A DNA stretch of 64,000 nt from Candidatus Lernaella stagnicola (GCA_030765525.1 JAVCCK010000020.1:186001-250000), one strand, 5' to 3'; positions 1-8,948 are shown, numbered from the stretch's first letter. Program-made: numbers and translations. The notes: generated by a model from the sequence alone, not told the origin.

Positions 1-24
1 TTTTTTATCGCCCTTTTTTGCCAT
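1..24 (-). CDS. Possible start of a gene running off the left edge (partial)
   Basis: On the minus strand an ATG at 24 is followed by open codons to the window edge, reading MAKKGDKK. An AGGGA element lies about seven bases upstream of the ATG. Only eight codons are visible, so nothing can be said of function; a Lys-rich start is common in nucleic-acid-binding proteins, but that is only a guess. It would be divergent from the radical SAM gene. Confidence 0.3.
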
Positions 25-156
25 GTCGTGTCCCTATCGAGTAGAGCCGAACAAAACTCGGGTTCGTATGTGATTAGGGTCGGCATAGTAGCGAGACCGT
101 GGTAATTAATCCAGACAGTTTGCCAGAGTTTTCTGTTTTCCCGAAGGGAGCGCTTG

Positions 157-1497
157 GTGGCGATACATGGCGACCGACAGCCCAGGGTCTTGCTGGTAAA
201 CCCCTGGATTCACGATTTCGCGGCCTTCGATTTTTGGGCGCGACCGCTCGGCTTGCTCGTGCTGGGCGCGGTGTTGGAAAAAGCCGGCGCGCCGGTCCGC
301 CTGCTGGATCTAACCGACCCGGTGTCGCCGTTCTTGCCCGAGGCGGCAAAACCAAGGCGGTCTCGGCCGGGCGCCGGGAAATTCGCCGCGCAACGTATCC
401 CGCAGCCTGCGCCCCTTCCGCATATCGAGCGGCATTATCGACGATATGGATTGCCGCCGGAAGCGGCGGACGCGGCAGCGGCGGAATTCGAGGTTCCCGA
501 CGCCGTATTCGTAACTTCGATGATGACCTATTGGTATCCGGGCGTGGCAGAAACGATTTCCTGGATCAAGCGAACGTGGCCCGGTGTGCCGGTGGTGTTG
601 GGCGGCGTCTACGCTACGTTGCTACCGGAGCACGCGGCCCGATCGACCGGGGCCGATGTCGTGGCGACCGGCGGGATCGAGCAATGTTGGAACCAAGTAA
701 CTGATATTACGGGAATCTCTTACGATATTGGGAGCGAGACGCCGCCGGCGGCGCATCACCTCAATCCGACGGCGGATTCGGCGCCGTTGATTACCTCGCG
801 CGGGTGCCCCTTCGATTGTCCGTATTGCGGCGTGAAGGTAATTTGCCGCGATTTCGTGGCCTACGATCCGCAGCGCGTCGAGGAGGAAGTGCGCCAAATC
901 GTGTTGGATTTGGGAATCCACGACATCGGTATTGTCGACGACGCCTTCCTATTCAATACGTCGCGAGCGTTGGATATTCTGGATCGCATTGCCTCGTTGG
1001 AGACGCCGGTCCGATTGCACGCGGTGTCCGGGTTGTCGTGCCGTGGGCTCACGCCGGAAGTGGCGCGGGGCATGAAGAAAGCCGGTTTCGCGACGCTACG
1101 TGTCGGTTTGGAGACCAGCGACGCCGCGCGGCAGAGCGATTGGGGCGGGAAAGTAACGACCGATGAGTTCGAGGGCGCGATTGCCGCGCTACGTGAGGCC
1201 GGTTTCGCGGCGAATCAAATCGGTGTGTACGTGTTGGCGGGGGCTCCGGGGCAGACGCGGCAGGAAATCGAAACTTCCGTGGACACTGTGTTGGCCAGGG
1301 GAGTTCGCCCGCATTTGGCCGAGTATTCGCCGGTACCCGGTAGTCAGTGGTTTGAGGCCGCGCAGCGATCCTCACCCTACGATTTGGCGGAACCGTTGTT
1401 CCATAATCCGACCTTGATGCCTTGCGGGGGAGAGGAAATAACGCAGGCTGTGATGTGGGAAATCAAGAATCGAATCAACCAACAAGTCGCTAGGTGA
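157..1497 (+). CDS. B12-binding-domain radical SAM protein
   Basis: Predicted radical SAM enzyme of 446 residues. The N-terminal part (about 1-190) has the Rossmann-like layout of B12-binding radical SAM proteins, opening with RVLLVNPW. The [4Fe-4S]-binding motif is CPFDCPYC (Cys217, Cys221, Cys224), followed by a TIM-barrel-like region with GLETSD and APGQT segments. TTG at 154 and GTG at 157 are both possible starts. GTG is chosen because AAGGGAG at 144-150 then sits six bases upstream rather than three. The family methylates or rearranges very varied substrates, and neither the sequence nor the neighbours (two receiver proteins on the other strand) suggest one. The stop overlaps the end of the convergent receiver gene by a few bases. 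Confidence 0.85.
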   Translation: MAIHGDRQPRVLLVNPWIHDFAAFDFWARPLGLLVLGAVLEKAGAPVRLLDLTDPVSPFLPEAAKPRRSRPGAGKFAAQRIPQPAPLPHIERHYRRYGLPPEAADAAAAEFEVPDAVFVTSMMTYWYPGVAETISWIKRTWPGVPVVLGGVYATLLPEHAARSTGADVVATGGIEQCWNQVTDITGISYDIGSETPPAAHHLNPTADSAPLITSRGCPFDCPYCGVKVICRDFVAYDPQRVEEEVRQIVLDLGIHDIGIVDDAFLFNTSRALDILDRIASLETPVRLHAVSGLSCRGLTPEVARGMKKAGFATLRVGLETSDAARQSDWGGKVTTDEFEGAIAALREAGFAANQIGVYVLAGAPGQTRQEIETSVDTVLARGVRPHLAEYSPVPGSQWFEAAQRSSPYDLAEPLFHNPTLMPCGGEEITQAVMWEIKNRINQQVAR

Positions 1498-1858
1498 ACA
1501 ACTTTTCCAGCAACGCTTTGACCGACGTGAAATTGAACGGCTTGGGCAAGAATCCATCGAGATCCTCAGGGACTACGTTCTCCATGGACCCAAGTGGATA
1601 CCCGCTCGTAAGTACAAGTTTCGCGTTTGGAGCAAGCCGACGGCAACGTTCAATCATTTCGTGGCACAAGCTATCCGGCAGACGGTAATCCAGGATTATC
1701 AAGTCAATTTCCCGGCCTCGCGACTCCAACGCGTCAGTGGCATCGCTGCCGTTCGTTGCTACGGCGGCTGATCGGCCGAGCCGTTCGATCATGCGATGCA
1801 GGAGCGTGGCTAACATGGACTCGTCTTCGATTATCAAGACGCTTGGTTTGTCTCCCAT
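1490..1858 (-). CDS. Stand-alone response regulator receiver protein
   Basis: Single CheY-like receiver domain of about 122 residues with no output domain. The acidic pair (IIEDE), the phospho-acceptor Asp in LIILDYRLPD, and the conserved Lys in FLPKPF are all present. Two ATG starts are possible (1870 and 1858). The inner one is chosen because GGAG lies six bases before it, whereas the outer has only three bases after its AGAAGGG. It lies 27 bases downstream of a CheY-type gene on the same strand and is likely cotranscribed with it. The partner kinase is not in the window. LTSGYP replaces the usual switch region, as in many orphan receivers. Confidence 0.85.
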   Translation of the reverse strand: MGDKPSVLIIEDESMLATLLHRMIERLGRSAAVATNGSDATDALESRGREIDLIILDYRLPDSLCHEMIERCRRLAPNAKLVLTSGYPLGSMENVVPEDLDGFLPKPFNFTSVKALLEKLFT

Positions 1859-1885
1859 GGCTGTCTCCATAGGCCCTTCTTTTTT

Positions 1886-2269
1886 TTATTTACCTATGAG
1901 TTTTTCGATAACGACCCGAAGGGCATGGGCCTTAAAGGGTTTTACCAGGAATTCGTTGGCGCCGGATTCCATGGCGTTGGCTCGATGGTCTTTTTCCTCT
2001 TCCGACGCGATCATTAAAAAAGGCAAAAGACGGTAGCGGTCGTCGGCGCGAACCGCACGAAGCAACTCGAGGCCGGAAACCTTCGGCATGCTCCAATCCG
2101 AGATGATCAACTCAATCGGTTCGTTTTTCAGAATTTCCAGCGCAGTGGCCCCGCCGTCCGCCTCAACGACTTGGTGGAGGCCGATTTGCCTCAGCAGACT
2201 CTTGATGATTCGCCGCATGGTGGAGAAGTCGTCGACGCATAGGATCTTGATATTTGGATCAACGGCCAC
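1886..2269 (-). CDS. cheY: CheY-type chemotaxis response regulator
   Basis: A 127-residue single receiver domain with close resemblance to CheY. It has the CVDDFSTMRRII start, the phospho-acceptor Asp in IISDWSMP, and the conserved Lys in FLVKPF. The switch Thr is replaced by Ser (LMIAS). CheY carries the phosphate signal from CheA to the flagellar motor or other outputs in the cytoplasm. Start is GTG at 2269 with GGAAGGGA upstream. No cheA, cheW or motor gene is nearby, so assignment to flagellar chemotaxis rather than another CheY-like pathway is inferred. It heads a two-receiver operon and is divergent from the feo operon. Confidence 0.85.
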   Translation of the reverse strand: MAVDPNIKILCVDDFSTMRRIIKSLLRQIGLHQVVEADGGATALEILKNEPIELIISDWSMPKVSGLELLRAVRADDRYRLLPFLMIASEEEKDHRANAMESGANEFLVKPFKAHALRVVIEKLIGK

Positions 2270-2342
2270 AGGCTATCCCTTCCGGTGAGGCTGGTATTGC
2301 AGCAATGGAAATCTCAAAAAAAGACATAATATCAAGTATTTC

Positions 2343-2359
2343 ATAGTTTTACTAACTAT
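2343..2359. repeat. Short inverted repeat in the cheY/feo divergent region
   Basis: ATAGTT and AACTAT form a perfect 6-bp inverted repeat around a 5-base centre in the AT-rich region between the divergent cheY and feo operons. It could be an operator for the cheY side, but no regulator can be assigned. Confidence 0.3.
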
Positions 2360-2408
2360 CGATTGTGTTTTCGCCTATCCATGAGTGTCGGATTTTTGAG
2401 GCTTTAAC

Positions 2409-2437
2409 TTGACGGGAAAACAGATCGGAGTGATAAT
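2409..2437 (+). promoter_or_regulatory. Sigma70-type promoter of the feo operon
   Basis: TTGACG (2409-2414) and GATAAT (2432-2437) are separated by exactly 17 bases. Transcription would start near 2444, about 25 bases before the regulator's ATG at 2469. The DtxR-like box begins at the last base of the -10 hexamer and would cover the start site. Confidence 0.65.
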
Positions 2438-2455
2438 TAGTCTAGGCTAACAAAG
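2437..2455 (+). promoter_or_regulatory. Candidate DtxR/IdeR-type iron box
   Basis: The 19 bases starting TTAG at 2437 match the known DtxR consensus (TWAGGTTAGSCTAACCTWA) at 14 of 19 positions, including the core TAGGCTAAC. The site abuts the -10 element and covers the expected start of transcription. Iron-loaded DtxR-type protein would block RNA polymerase there, giving autorepression of the feo operon. Sequence match seen by eye; binding is inferred. Confidence 0.5.
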
Positions 2456-2468
2456 GTAGGTGGGAGAC

Positions 2469-3212
2469 ATGGCCGTAGACAACACTGCCAATTTACAGAT
2501 GTCGGAATCTTTGGAAGATTATCTGGAAACAATATACCATCTTGTGAAGCAAAAAAAAGTCGCGCGAGTGAAGGATATCGCGGCGGAGCGCAGCGTCAGC
2601 ATGGCCTCTGTTTCAACGGCAATGCGTCGTTTGGCCGATTTGGATTTGATTCACTACCGACAACGCGAATACATCGAGTTGACCCCAAAGGGTGAATCCG
2701 TCGTGCGGCGCATCGTGACGCGGCATGAGATAATGCATCGATTTTTCACGGAAATTTTGCAGGTGGATGACAAGATTGCCGACGAAGACGCGTGTCAGAT
2801 CGAGCACCATATTTCCGATCAAACGGTGGATCGCCTGGTGCGTCTGCTGGAATTTCTTGAGAACTGTGAAGATGGCCGCAACCTGTTGCAGCTTTTTCAG
2901 TCATGTCACACGATCAATCCCGAACTCGGCGGCTGCGTGGAGACGTGCGAGCGGCGGCGACGGCGGCGCGGTCGAGAGACGTTGTTGTGCACCTTGGCTG
3001 ATTTGAAACCGGGATCGCGTGCCTTGGTGGCGCGTATTCAAGCGAAAGGCGCTGTGCGTCAACGTCTGATTGACATGGGCATGCTGCCGCACACGGAAAT
3101 CGAAGTGGAGCGCGTTGCACCTTCGGGCGACCCGATTTGGATTCGCATTCGCGGGTTCAACCTTTCCCTGCGCAAGCACGAAGCCGCCGGTATTATGGTC
3201 AACCCGGTATAG
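2469..3212 (+). CDS. DtxR/IdeR-family iron-dependent regulator with C-terminal FeoA domain
   Basis: Metal-dependent repressor of about 247 residues. It has an N-terminal winged helix (about 10-70), a dimerisation/metal domain (about 75-140) and an SH3-like FeoA domain (about 170-247, with the RLIDMGMLP and SGDPIWIRIRG segments). The metal site reads CQIEHH, matching the DtxR Cys-x-x-Glu-His arrangement; MntR has Glu in place of this Cys, so iron is the likelier co-repressor. A basic stretch of eight Arg in ten residues (ERRRRRRGRE) links the two halves. GTG at 2460 is in frame upstream, but ATG 2469 has AGGTAGG at good spacing. It is first gene of the operon with feoB 42 bases downstream. No separate feoA is present, so this domain may also serve FeoB. 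Confidence 0.85.
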   Translation: MAVDNTANLQMSESLEDYLETIYHLVKQKKVARVKDIAAERSVSMASVSTAMRRLADLDLIHYRQREYIELTPKGESVVRRIVTRHEIMHRFFTEILQVDDKIADEDACQIEHHISDQTVDRLVRLLEFLENCEDGRNLLQLFQSCHTINPELGGCVETCERRRRRRGRETLLCTLADLKPGSRALVARIQAKGAVRQRLIDMGMLPHTEIEVERVAPSGDPIWIRIRGFNLSLRKHEAAGIMVNPV

Positions 3213-3254
3213 GGCTTATCTCCGAAACAGAAGGACAGGGGAGCAACGGGCGGT

Positions 3255-5336
3255 ATGAGCGAATCAAATGGGGATCGCCGAGTCTTGCGGGTGGTTTTGG
3301 CTGGGAACCCGAACTCCGGGAAGACCTCCATCTTCAACGCGTTGACCGGCTCCAATCAACGCGTGGGCAATTACCCCGGCATCACGATTGAGAAAAAGGA
3401 AGGCCACTTTCAGGATGGCGGCTGGGATTTTCGCGTGTTGGATTTACCCGGCACCTATAGCCTGACGGCGTACTCGCCCGAGGAACGCATCGCCCGGCGG
3501 GAAATTCTGCGCGACGACCTGGACGTGGTGGTCGTCGTGGCTGATTCCACGAACCTGGATCGGAATCTGTACCTGCTTTTGCAGGTGATGGAACTGGGCG
3601 GCAACGCCGTGTTGGTGCTCAACATGACTGATGAAGCCGAGGCCGGCGGTCAACGCCTGGATGTGCCGCAAATGCGGGCCTTGCTTGGCATACCGGTTGT
3701 GCAAACGGTCGGCAATCGCGGACGGGGCGTGGACGAACTCAAGCAGGCCGTTTTCAAGGCCGTGGAGCAACCGACTCGCGGCGAGCGCTTGGTCTACGGA
3801 GAGGATTTCGAGACGCCGCTGGCTCGGCTGGCCGACCGCATCATGCCGCACTTGCCGCGTGAGGCGCCGCCCTCGCGGTGGTTGGCGATCAAGGTCATCG
3901 AATGCGATCCGGAAATCGAGCGGCAACTTCGCGATTGGACTGTCGCTGACGAGGGCCTGCTAGAGGAAATCAAGGCGCAGGCGGCCGCGTTGGCGGCGGA
4001 GCATCAAACCGACGGCCCGTTGTTCGTGGCCGATCGCCGTTATTCCTTCATTGCCGGTTTGTTGCGAGAGGTTCGCGTGGCGGAAATGCGGCGCGATTCG
4101 CGGCGGGCGTCGGACTCGGTCGATGAAGTGTTGGTCCATCGGGTGTTGGGAATACCGATATTCTTCACGATGATGTACTTGCTGTTTTGGGCGACGTTTT
4201 CGGTTGGCGAAATTCCGATGCATTGGATCGAGGCCGGCTTTGAGATGTTGACGGCGGCGATTAACTCCATGTGGGCGCCGGGTCAAGAATCGGTGCTGCG
4301 GTCGCTGATCGTGGACGGAATCATTGGCGGCGTCGGGGGAGTGCTGGTCTTCCTGCCGAATATTCTGATTTTGTTCTTCGGCCTTTCCCTGTTGGAAGAC
4401 ACGGGATACATGTCCCGCGCGGCGTTTTTGATGGACCGCTTCATGCACCGGATGGGCCTGCACGGCAAGAGTTTCGTCCCCATGCTGACCGGCTTTGGGT
4501 GCAGCATCCCCGGCATCATGGCGTGTCGCACGCTGGACAACGAACGCGACCGCTTGACGACCATGTTGGTGCTGCCGCTGATGAGTTGCGGTGCCCGTTT
4601 GCCGATCTACCTGCTGATGGTGCCGGCGTTTTTTGCCGCGAAGTGGCAGGCGCCAATGCTGTGGCTGCTGTATTTCATCGGAATCGGGCTGGCGGTCGTG
4701 CTTGCCAAGCTGCTGCGAGTAACGATCTTAGCCGGCGACGACGCGCCTTTCGTGATGGAATTGCCTCCTTATCGCTTGCCGACGCTAAAGGCCATCACGC
4801 TGAAAATGTGGCAGCGAGGTTGGCTGTACGTGCGCAAAGCCGGCACGGTGATTTTGGCGATTTCCATTCTGTTGTGGCTGGCCACGGCGTATCCGAAAGT
4901 CGGACCACTGGAAAACGCCACTCCGCAACAGCAAGCTCAGGCTGCGTTGGAATACAGCGCGGCGGGCCATGTCGGTCGGTTGCTCGAACCGGTCACCTCG
5001 ACAATGGGCGCGGACTTTCGCATTACGACCGCCATGATCGGAGCGTTCGCGGCGAAGGAGATATTCGTGGCGCAGATGGGCATTGTGTTCTCGCTGGGCG
5101 AAAGCGACGAAACAAACGAGTCGCTGCGTGAGGTGTTATCGCGAACCTATACGCCTCTGCAAGCGTTTTGCGTGATGCTGTTTCTGCTGATTGCCACGCC
5201 GTGCATGGCGACGGTGGCGGTGACGCGCCGGGAGTCGGGTTCGTGGAAATGGGCGGCGCTGCAATTCTGGGGTTTGACATTCGTAGGGTGGCTGTTGGCC
5301 ACGGTGGTCTATCAAATCGGTCGCATGGTACTATGA
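3255..5336 (+). CDS. feoB: Ferrous iron transporter FeoB
   Basis: Inner-membrane Fe(II) uptake protein of 693 residues, a little shorter than E. coli FeoB (773). The N-terminal G domain shows G1 GNPNSGKTS (17-25), the switch region GNYPGITIEKKEG, G3 LDLPGTYSL and G4 NMTD (123-126). A helical GDI-like region follows, then the membrane domain (from about 290) with the gate motifs GFGCSIPGIMACRTL and ATPCMATVAV. It sits between the DtxR/FeoA-type regulator and the FeoB-associated Cys-rich protein, one base from the latter. The operon is likely repressed by iron through the box at 2437-2455. Confidence 0.97.
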   Translation: MSESNGDRRVLRVVLAGNPNSGKTSIFNALTGSNQRVGNYPGITIEKKEGHFQDGGWDFRVLDLPGTYSLTAYSPEERIARREILRDDLDVVVVVADSTNLDRNLYLLLQVMELGGNAVLVLNMTDEAEAGGQRLDVPQMRALLGIPVVQTVGNRGRGVDELKQAVFKAVEQPTRGERLVYGEDFETPLARLADRIMPHLPREAPPSRWLAIKVIECDPEIERQLRDWTVADEGLLEEIKAQAAALAAEHQTDGPLFVADRRYSFIAGLLREVRVAEMRRDSRRASDSVDEVLVHRVLGIPIFFTMMYLLFWATFSVGEIPMHWIEAGFEMLTAAINSMWAPGQESVLRSLIVDGIIGGVGGVLVFLPNILILFFGLSLLEDTGYMSRAAFLMDRFMHRMGLHGKSFVPMLTGFGCSIPGIMACRTLDNERDRLTTMLVLPLMSCGARLPIYLLMVPAFFAAKWQAPMLWLLYFIGIGLAVVLAKLLRVTILAGDDAPFVMELPPYRLPTLKAITLKMWQRGWLYVRKAGTVILAISILLWLATAYPKVGPLENATPQQQAQAALEYSAAGHVGRLLEPVTSTMGADFRITTAMIGAFAAKEIFVAQMGIVFSLGESDETNESLREVLSRTYTPLQAFCVMLFLLIATPCMATVAVTRRESGSWKWAALQFWGLTFVGWLLATVVYQIGRMVL

Positions 5337-5337
5337 T

Positions 5338-5550
5338 ATGGTGCATCTCGTAGAATACATTCTCGTTGTTTTATTGGTCGTTGGCGCGGCCGTGTATTTG
5401 ATTTGGCATTACGCCGCGAACCGAAAGAAGCGGGCTGCGGGCGTATGCACGGGCGACTGCGCGACATGCCCCTATGCGGATCACGAATCGCAGTGCGTGC
5501 AACCGTCGTTGCGAAACGAGTACCTCGATGACCCCGGTTCCAAAGAATAG
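5338..5550 (+). CDS. FeoB-associated Cys-rich membrane protein
   Basis: A 70-residue protein with one membrane segment (about 5-24), a short basic stretch (NRKKR) and a Cys cluster CTGDCATCPY plus one further Cys. This matches the FeoB_associated family, small Cys-rich proteins encoded directly after feoB and thought to help FeoB at the membrane, perhaps by binding iron. The ATG lies one base after the feoB stop, so the genes are translationally coupled. Its last 23 bases overlap the next gene. Confidence 0.85.
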   Translation: MVHLVEYILVVLLVVGAAVYLIWHYAANRKKRAAGVCTGDCATCPYADHESQCVQPSLRNEYLDDPGSKE

Positions 5551-6232
5551 ACTTCGTATTTCCTTGATTTTAGCGTGTGTGGTTTCGGCTTTGCTTGTTG
5601 TCGGCTGCCGCACTCACGTGCGTGGCGTGGCGCTCGAGCTGGAAACGACCTCGATCGAAGCGATGAGGCCACTGCTCAAGGCACGTCTGGACGGATGGCG
5701 GGAAGTCGAATCATCCGTGAAGATTGCGGGCTTGTGGGAACACCTGCCCCTGCCGGCCGAGGACGTGGCGGTGATCGGCTATCAAGCCGCGCCGGGGCCT
5801 TGGCGGTATTCCGCAGCGCACGTGGCGGGAAAGATCGAGGGGCGTGGCGGGCAAGCCTTGAGCAAGAGGATGCGGCGGCGGCTGGAAAAATATTTGGAAG
5901 ACTCGCGTTTGTCGGCGGATGTTTACATGGCGTCCGAGGAGCTTCGCGAGCGCGTGTTGGCGTTGCACGTAACGCGCGGTTTGGCGACCAATGCGATCGG
6001 CAAGTTCGAAATCCCCGTGGTGTTCGCGCGACTGAATGCGCCGCGGCAGGAAGACAACGTTTATGCGGCGAACGCGGTGAACAATATCGTCTTTTTAGCC
6101 AGGCGTAAGGCCGTCGGATTTGTGTGGTTACGGGACGCCAACTCGACGGTCTTGTGGACGAACATACGCGAGCCGGGCGGGCCGTGGACGCAGGAGCGCA
6201 TCGTGCAAGCCTTGGCATCGGGAAAGGAATAG
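5528..6232 (+). CDS. Hypothetical lipoprotein
   Basis: Unrecognised protein of about 234 residues. From the ATG at 5528 it has a typical signal peptide (PKNRLRISLILACVVSALLVVGC) with a lipobox ending at Cys, so it is probably a periplasm-facing lipoprotein. The mature part is mixed alpha/beta with basic helices (SKRMRRRLEKYLED) and no catalytic motif that I can name. An in-frame start at 5474 is less likely since it would place 18 polar residues before the signal peptide. It overlaps the FeoB-associated gene by 23 bases and lies three bases before dtd, so it belongs to the feo transcript by position; a role in iron uptake is not shown. Confidence 0.7.
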   Translation: MTPVPKNRLRISLILACVVSALLVVGCRTHVRGVALELETTSIEAMRPLLKARLDGWREVESSVKIAGLWEHLPLPAEDVAVIGYQAAPGPWRYSAAHVAGKIEGRGGQALSKRMRRRLEKYLEDSRLSADVYMASEELRERVLALHVTRGLATNAIGKFEIPVVFARLNAPRQEDNVYAANAVNNIVFLARRKAVGFVWLRDANSTVLWTNIREPGGPWTQERIVQALASGKE

Positions 6233-6235
6233 AAC

Positions 6236-6679
6236 GTGCGCGTCGTGATTCAACGCGTGAAACGGGCGTCGGTGACGGTGGACGGCGAGATCATCGGAGC
6301 CATCGGGCCGGGATTGTTGGTGTTGCTCGGCGTCAAGCAGGGCGACGGCGAGAGGGACCTGGAGTTTCTGGTCAACAAGACCATCGGCCTGCGTATCTTT
6401 CCCGACGAAGCCGGCAAGATGAACCGCAGCGTGCTGGATGTCGGCGGTGAGTTGCTTGTCGTGAGCCAATTCACGCTGTACGGCGATGCTCGTAAGGGTA
6501 AGCGTCCCAGCTTCACCGACGCCGCGCCGCCGGAGCAAGCCGAGCGTCTTTACGAGCTTTTTTGCGCCCGGGCGCGGGAACGCGGCGTGGCTGTGCAGAC
6601 GGGTCGCTTCGCGGCCATGATGGACGTGGAACTGGTCAACGACGGGCCGGTGACCATCCTGGTTGACTCTCCGGAATAA
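6236..6679 (+). CDS. dtd: D-aminoacyl-tRNA deacylase
   Basis: Dtd hydrolyses D-amino acids wrongly attached to tRNA (and Gly-tRNA-Ala), a cytoplasmic proofreading function. At 147 residues it matches the usual length of about 145. It begins [17 protein letters not shown] and carries the two signature motifs SQFTLYGD and the Gly-cisPro loop NDGPVTI. The start is GTG at 6236, three bases after the preceding stop. metG follows after 87 bases on the same strand, giving a local translation-quality pair. Confidence 0.95.
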   Translation: MRVVIQRVKRASVTVDGEIIGAIGPGLLVLLGVKQGDGERDLEFLVNKTIGLRIFPDEAGKMNRSVLDVGGELLVVSQFTLYGDARKGKRPSFTDAAPPEQAERLYELFCARARERGVAVQTGRFAAMMDVELVNDGPVTILVDSPE

Positions 6680-6690
6680 CCCGCGGGCCT

Positions 6691-6718
6691 TTGCTACAAT
6701 TTCACTGCATGTTATAAG
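6691..6718 (+). promoter_or_regulatory. Possible promoter of metG
   Basis: TTGCTA at 6691-6696 and TATAAG at 6713-6718 are 16 bases apart in the short gap before metG. The match is only moderate, and read-through from the feo-dtd genes is equally possible. Confidence 0.3.
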
Positions 6719-6766
6719 TCTCGCCTCCAAACGTTTGGACCCGTATCGATTGAGAAGGAGTAGGTC

Positions 6767-8800
6767 ATGTCGCGTCGAATCCTTGTTACCTGCGCACTCC
6801 CATATGCCAACGGCAGTATTCACCTGGGCCATCTGGTGGAATACCTGTTTGCCGACATTTGGGTGCGCTACCTGCGAATGCAGGGGGAAGACGCGATCTA
6901 TATCTGCGCCGATGACACGCACGGCACGGCGATTCAGGTGCGGGCGCTCAAGGAAGGAACGACGCCCGAGGATTTGATTGGGCGCATGTACGACGAGCAC
7001 GTGAAGGATTTCGCCGATTTTCAGGTGGCTTTCGACAGCTACCACAGCACGAATTCACCGGAAAACCAAAAGTGGTCGGCCCGGATTTACGAAGCCGCCA
7101 AAGCCAAGGGCTTGATTGCCCGGCGCGAAGTCGAGCAGCTTTTCTGCCCCAACGACAACATGTTTTTGCCGGACCGCTTCGTCAGGGGAACGTGCCCGAA
7201 ATGCGGGGCGGGCGACCAGTACGGCGATGTGTGCGAAGAGTGCGGCACGACCTACAACGCGCGCGAGGTCAAGCAGCCCAAGTGCTCGGTTTGCGGTACG
7301 ACACCCGTGGTCAAAAGCAGCGAGCACCTGTTTTTCGAGTTGGGCAAACTGACCGATGAACTGCTTGAATGGACCGGCGAGGACGAGCACCTGCAATCGG
7401 AAGTGCGGAACTACGTCAATAACTGGATGACCGACGGCCTGCGCGACTGGGATATCAGCCGCGACGGTCCGTATTTCGGATTTCCCATTCCCGGTGAAGA
7501 GAATAAGTACTTCTACGTCTGGCTCGACGCGCCGGTCGGCTACATCGCGAGCACCGAGCATTACTGCGAGCGGGTCGGTAAAAACGTGAGCGATTACTGG
7601 GAGAATCCGGACACGGAGATCTACCACATCATCGGCAAAGACATCATTTACTTCCACGCCCTGTTTTGGCCGGCGATGCTGATGACGGCCGATTTGACGT
7701 TGCCCAAACAAATCGCCGTGCACGGCTTTTTGCGCGTGGAAGGCGAGAAAATGAGCAAGTCCCGCGGGACTTTCGTCAACGCCCGCACCTATTTGGACCA
7801 CTTGGAGCCCGAATATTTGCGCTACTACTACGCGGCGAAGCTCTCGGGGCAGATCGAAGATATCGACCTCGTGTTTGAGGATTTCATCAACCGAGTGAAC
7901 GCAGAGTTAGTGAACAAAATCGCCAACTTGGCCAGCCGGTCGATGAGCTTTGTGAGCAAACGCCTGGGCGGCACGCTCGGCGAGATCCCGGACGACGCCC
8001 AAGATATGATCGCCAAGGCGGAGGCGGCGGGAGAGGAAATTGCGCAAGCCTACGACCGGCGTGACCTGGCTGCGGCGGTCGAGTCGATCACGCGGCTGGC
8101 AGAGGCCGGAAATCTCTATTTGCAGGAAGCAGCCCCCTGGGACGCCATGAAAAAGGGCGACGAACAGCGCGCCCGGGATGTCTGTACCGCGGCGGTGAAC
8201 CTGACGAAAATCATCACCGTGTACCTCAAACCCGTCTTGCCGGAATACGCGAAGAAGGTCGAGGACATGCTCAACCTCGGCGACCTACAATGGTCCGACG
8301 CGCGGGCCGACCTGACCGGCGGGCACGAGATCAAACCCTTCCAACATCTGGTGGAACGGCTGGAGCGCGAGAAGATCGACGCCATCATCGAGGCGAGCGT
8401 CATACCGGAAGAAAAAACGGCGCCGTCGAGCGATTTCGTCCCTGAGCCTTTGTCGGCCGAAATCGAATTCGATGATTTCCTTAAGGTCGACCTACGGGTG
8501 GCCCGCATCACGGCGGCTGAGGCGGTGGAAGGGGCGAAGAAATTGCTCCGGCTGACGCTCGATTTGGGGCCGCTGGGCACTCGCAGTGTGTTTGCCGGCA
8601 TCGCGCAGCATGTCGAAAATCCGGAAAGCCTCGTCGGCAAGACCATCGCGTGCGTGGCCAACCTGAAACCGCGCCAGATGAAGTGGGGCGTTTCGGAGGC
8701 GATGATCACTGCCGCGACCAGTAAAAACACGGACGGCAAAGGCGAGCACATCGCCCTTGTCGAAGTGCCTGACGGTAAGCCCGGCGAGCGGATCAGCTAG
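6767..8800 (+). CDS. metG: Methionyl-tRNA synthetase
   Basis: Class I aminoacyl-tRNA synthetase of 677 residues charging tRNA-Met in the cytoplasm. The HIGH motif occurs as HLGH in YANGSIHLGHL near the N terminus. A zinc-binding insert with four CxxC-type pairs (CPKCG, CEECG, CSVCG and related) follows, then KMSKS at 328-332 and the anticodon-binding helical domain. A C-terminal tRNA-binding (Trbp111-like) domain of about 105 residues begins near IEFDDFLKVDLRVARI, as in dimeric MetG forms. GAGAAGGAG precedes the ATG. No T-box leader is visible upstream. Confidence 0.97.
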   Translation: MSRRILVTCALPYANGSIHLGHLVEYLFADIWVRYLRMQGEDAIYICADDTHGTAIQVRALKEGTTPEDLIGRMYDEHVKDFADFQVAFDSYHSTNSPENQKWSARIYEAAKAKGLIARREVEQLFCPNDNMFLPDRFVRGTCPKCGAGDQYGDVCEECGTTYNAREVKQPKCSVCGTTPVVKSSEHLFFELGKLTDELLEWTGEDEHLQSEVRNYVNNWMTDGLRDWDISRDGPYFGFPIPGEENKYFYVWLDAPVGYIASTEHYCERVGKNVSDYWENPDTEIYHIIGKDIIYFHALFWPAMLMTADLTLPKQIAVHGFLRVEGEKMSKSRGTFVNARTYLDHLEPEYLRYYYAAKLSGQIEDIDLVFEDFINRVNAELVNKIANLASRSMSFVSKRLGGTLGEIPDDAQDMIAKAEAAGEEIAQAYDRRDLAAAVESITRLAEAGNLYLQEAAPWDAMKKGDEQRARDVCTAAVNLTKIITVYLKPVLPEYAKKVEDMLNLGDLQWSDARADLTGGHEIKPFQHLVERLEREKIDAIIEASVIPEEKTAPSSDFVPEPLSAEIEFDDFLKVDLRVARITAAEAVEGAKKLLRLTLDLGPLGTRSVFAGIAQHVENPESLVGKTIACVANLKPRQMKWGVSEAMITAATSKNTDGKGEHIALVEVPDGKPGERIS

Positions 8801-8948
8801 CGAATTATTTTTGTGTAATCACGTTATTTTGTGAGTGACTGCAGGGCGGCGCCGTAGTACACTTACGCCGATTGGGGTCTGGAACTTCGGCTTCGAAACC
8901 CTGTGGGAGGGGATGCTTTCCGGCCGTGAAACACGGCGGGGAGGTTGC

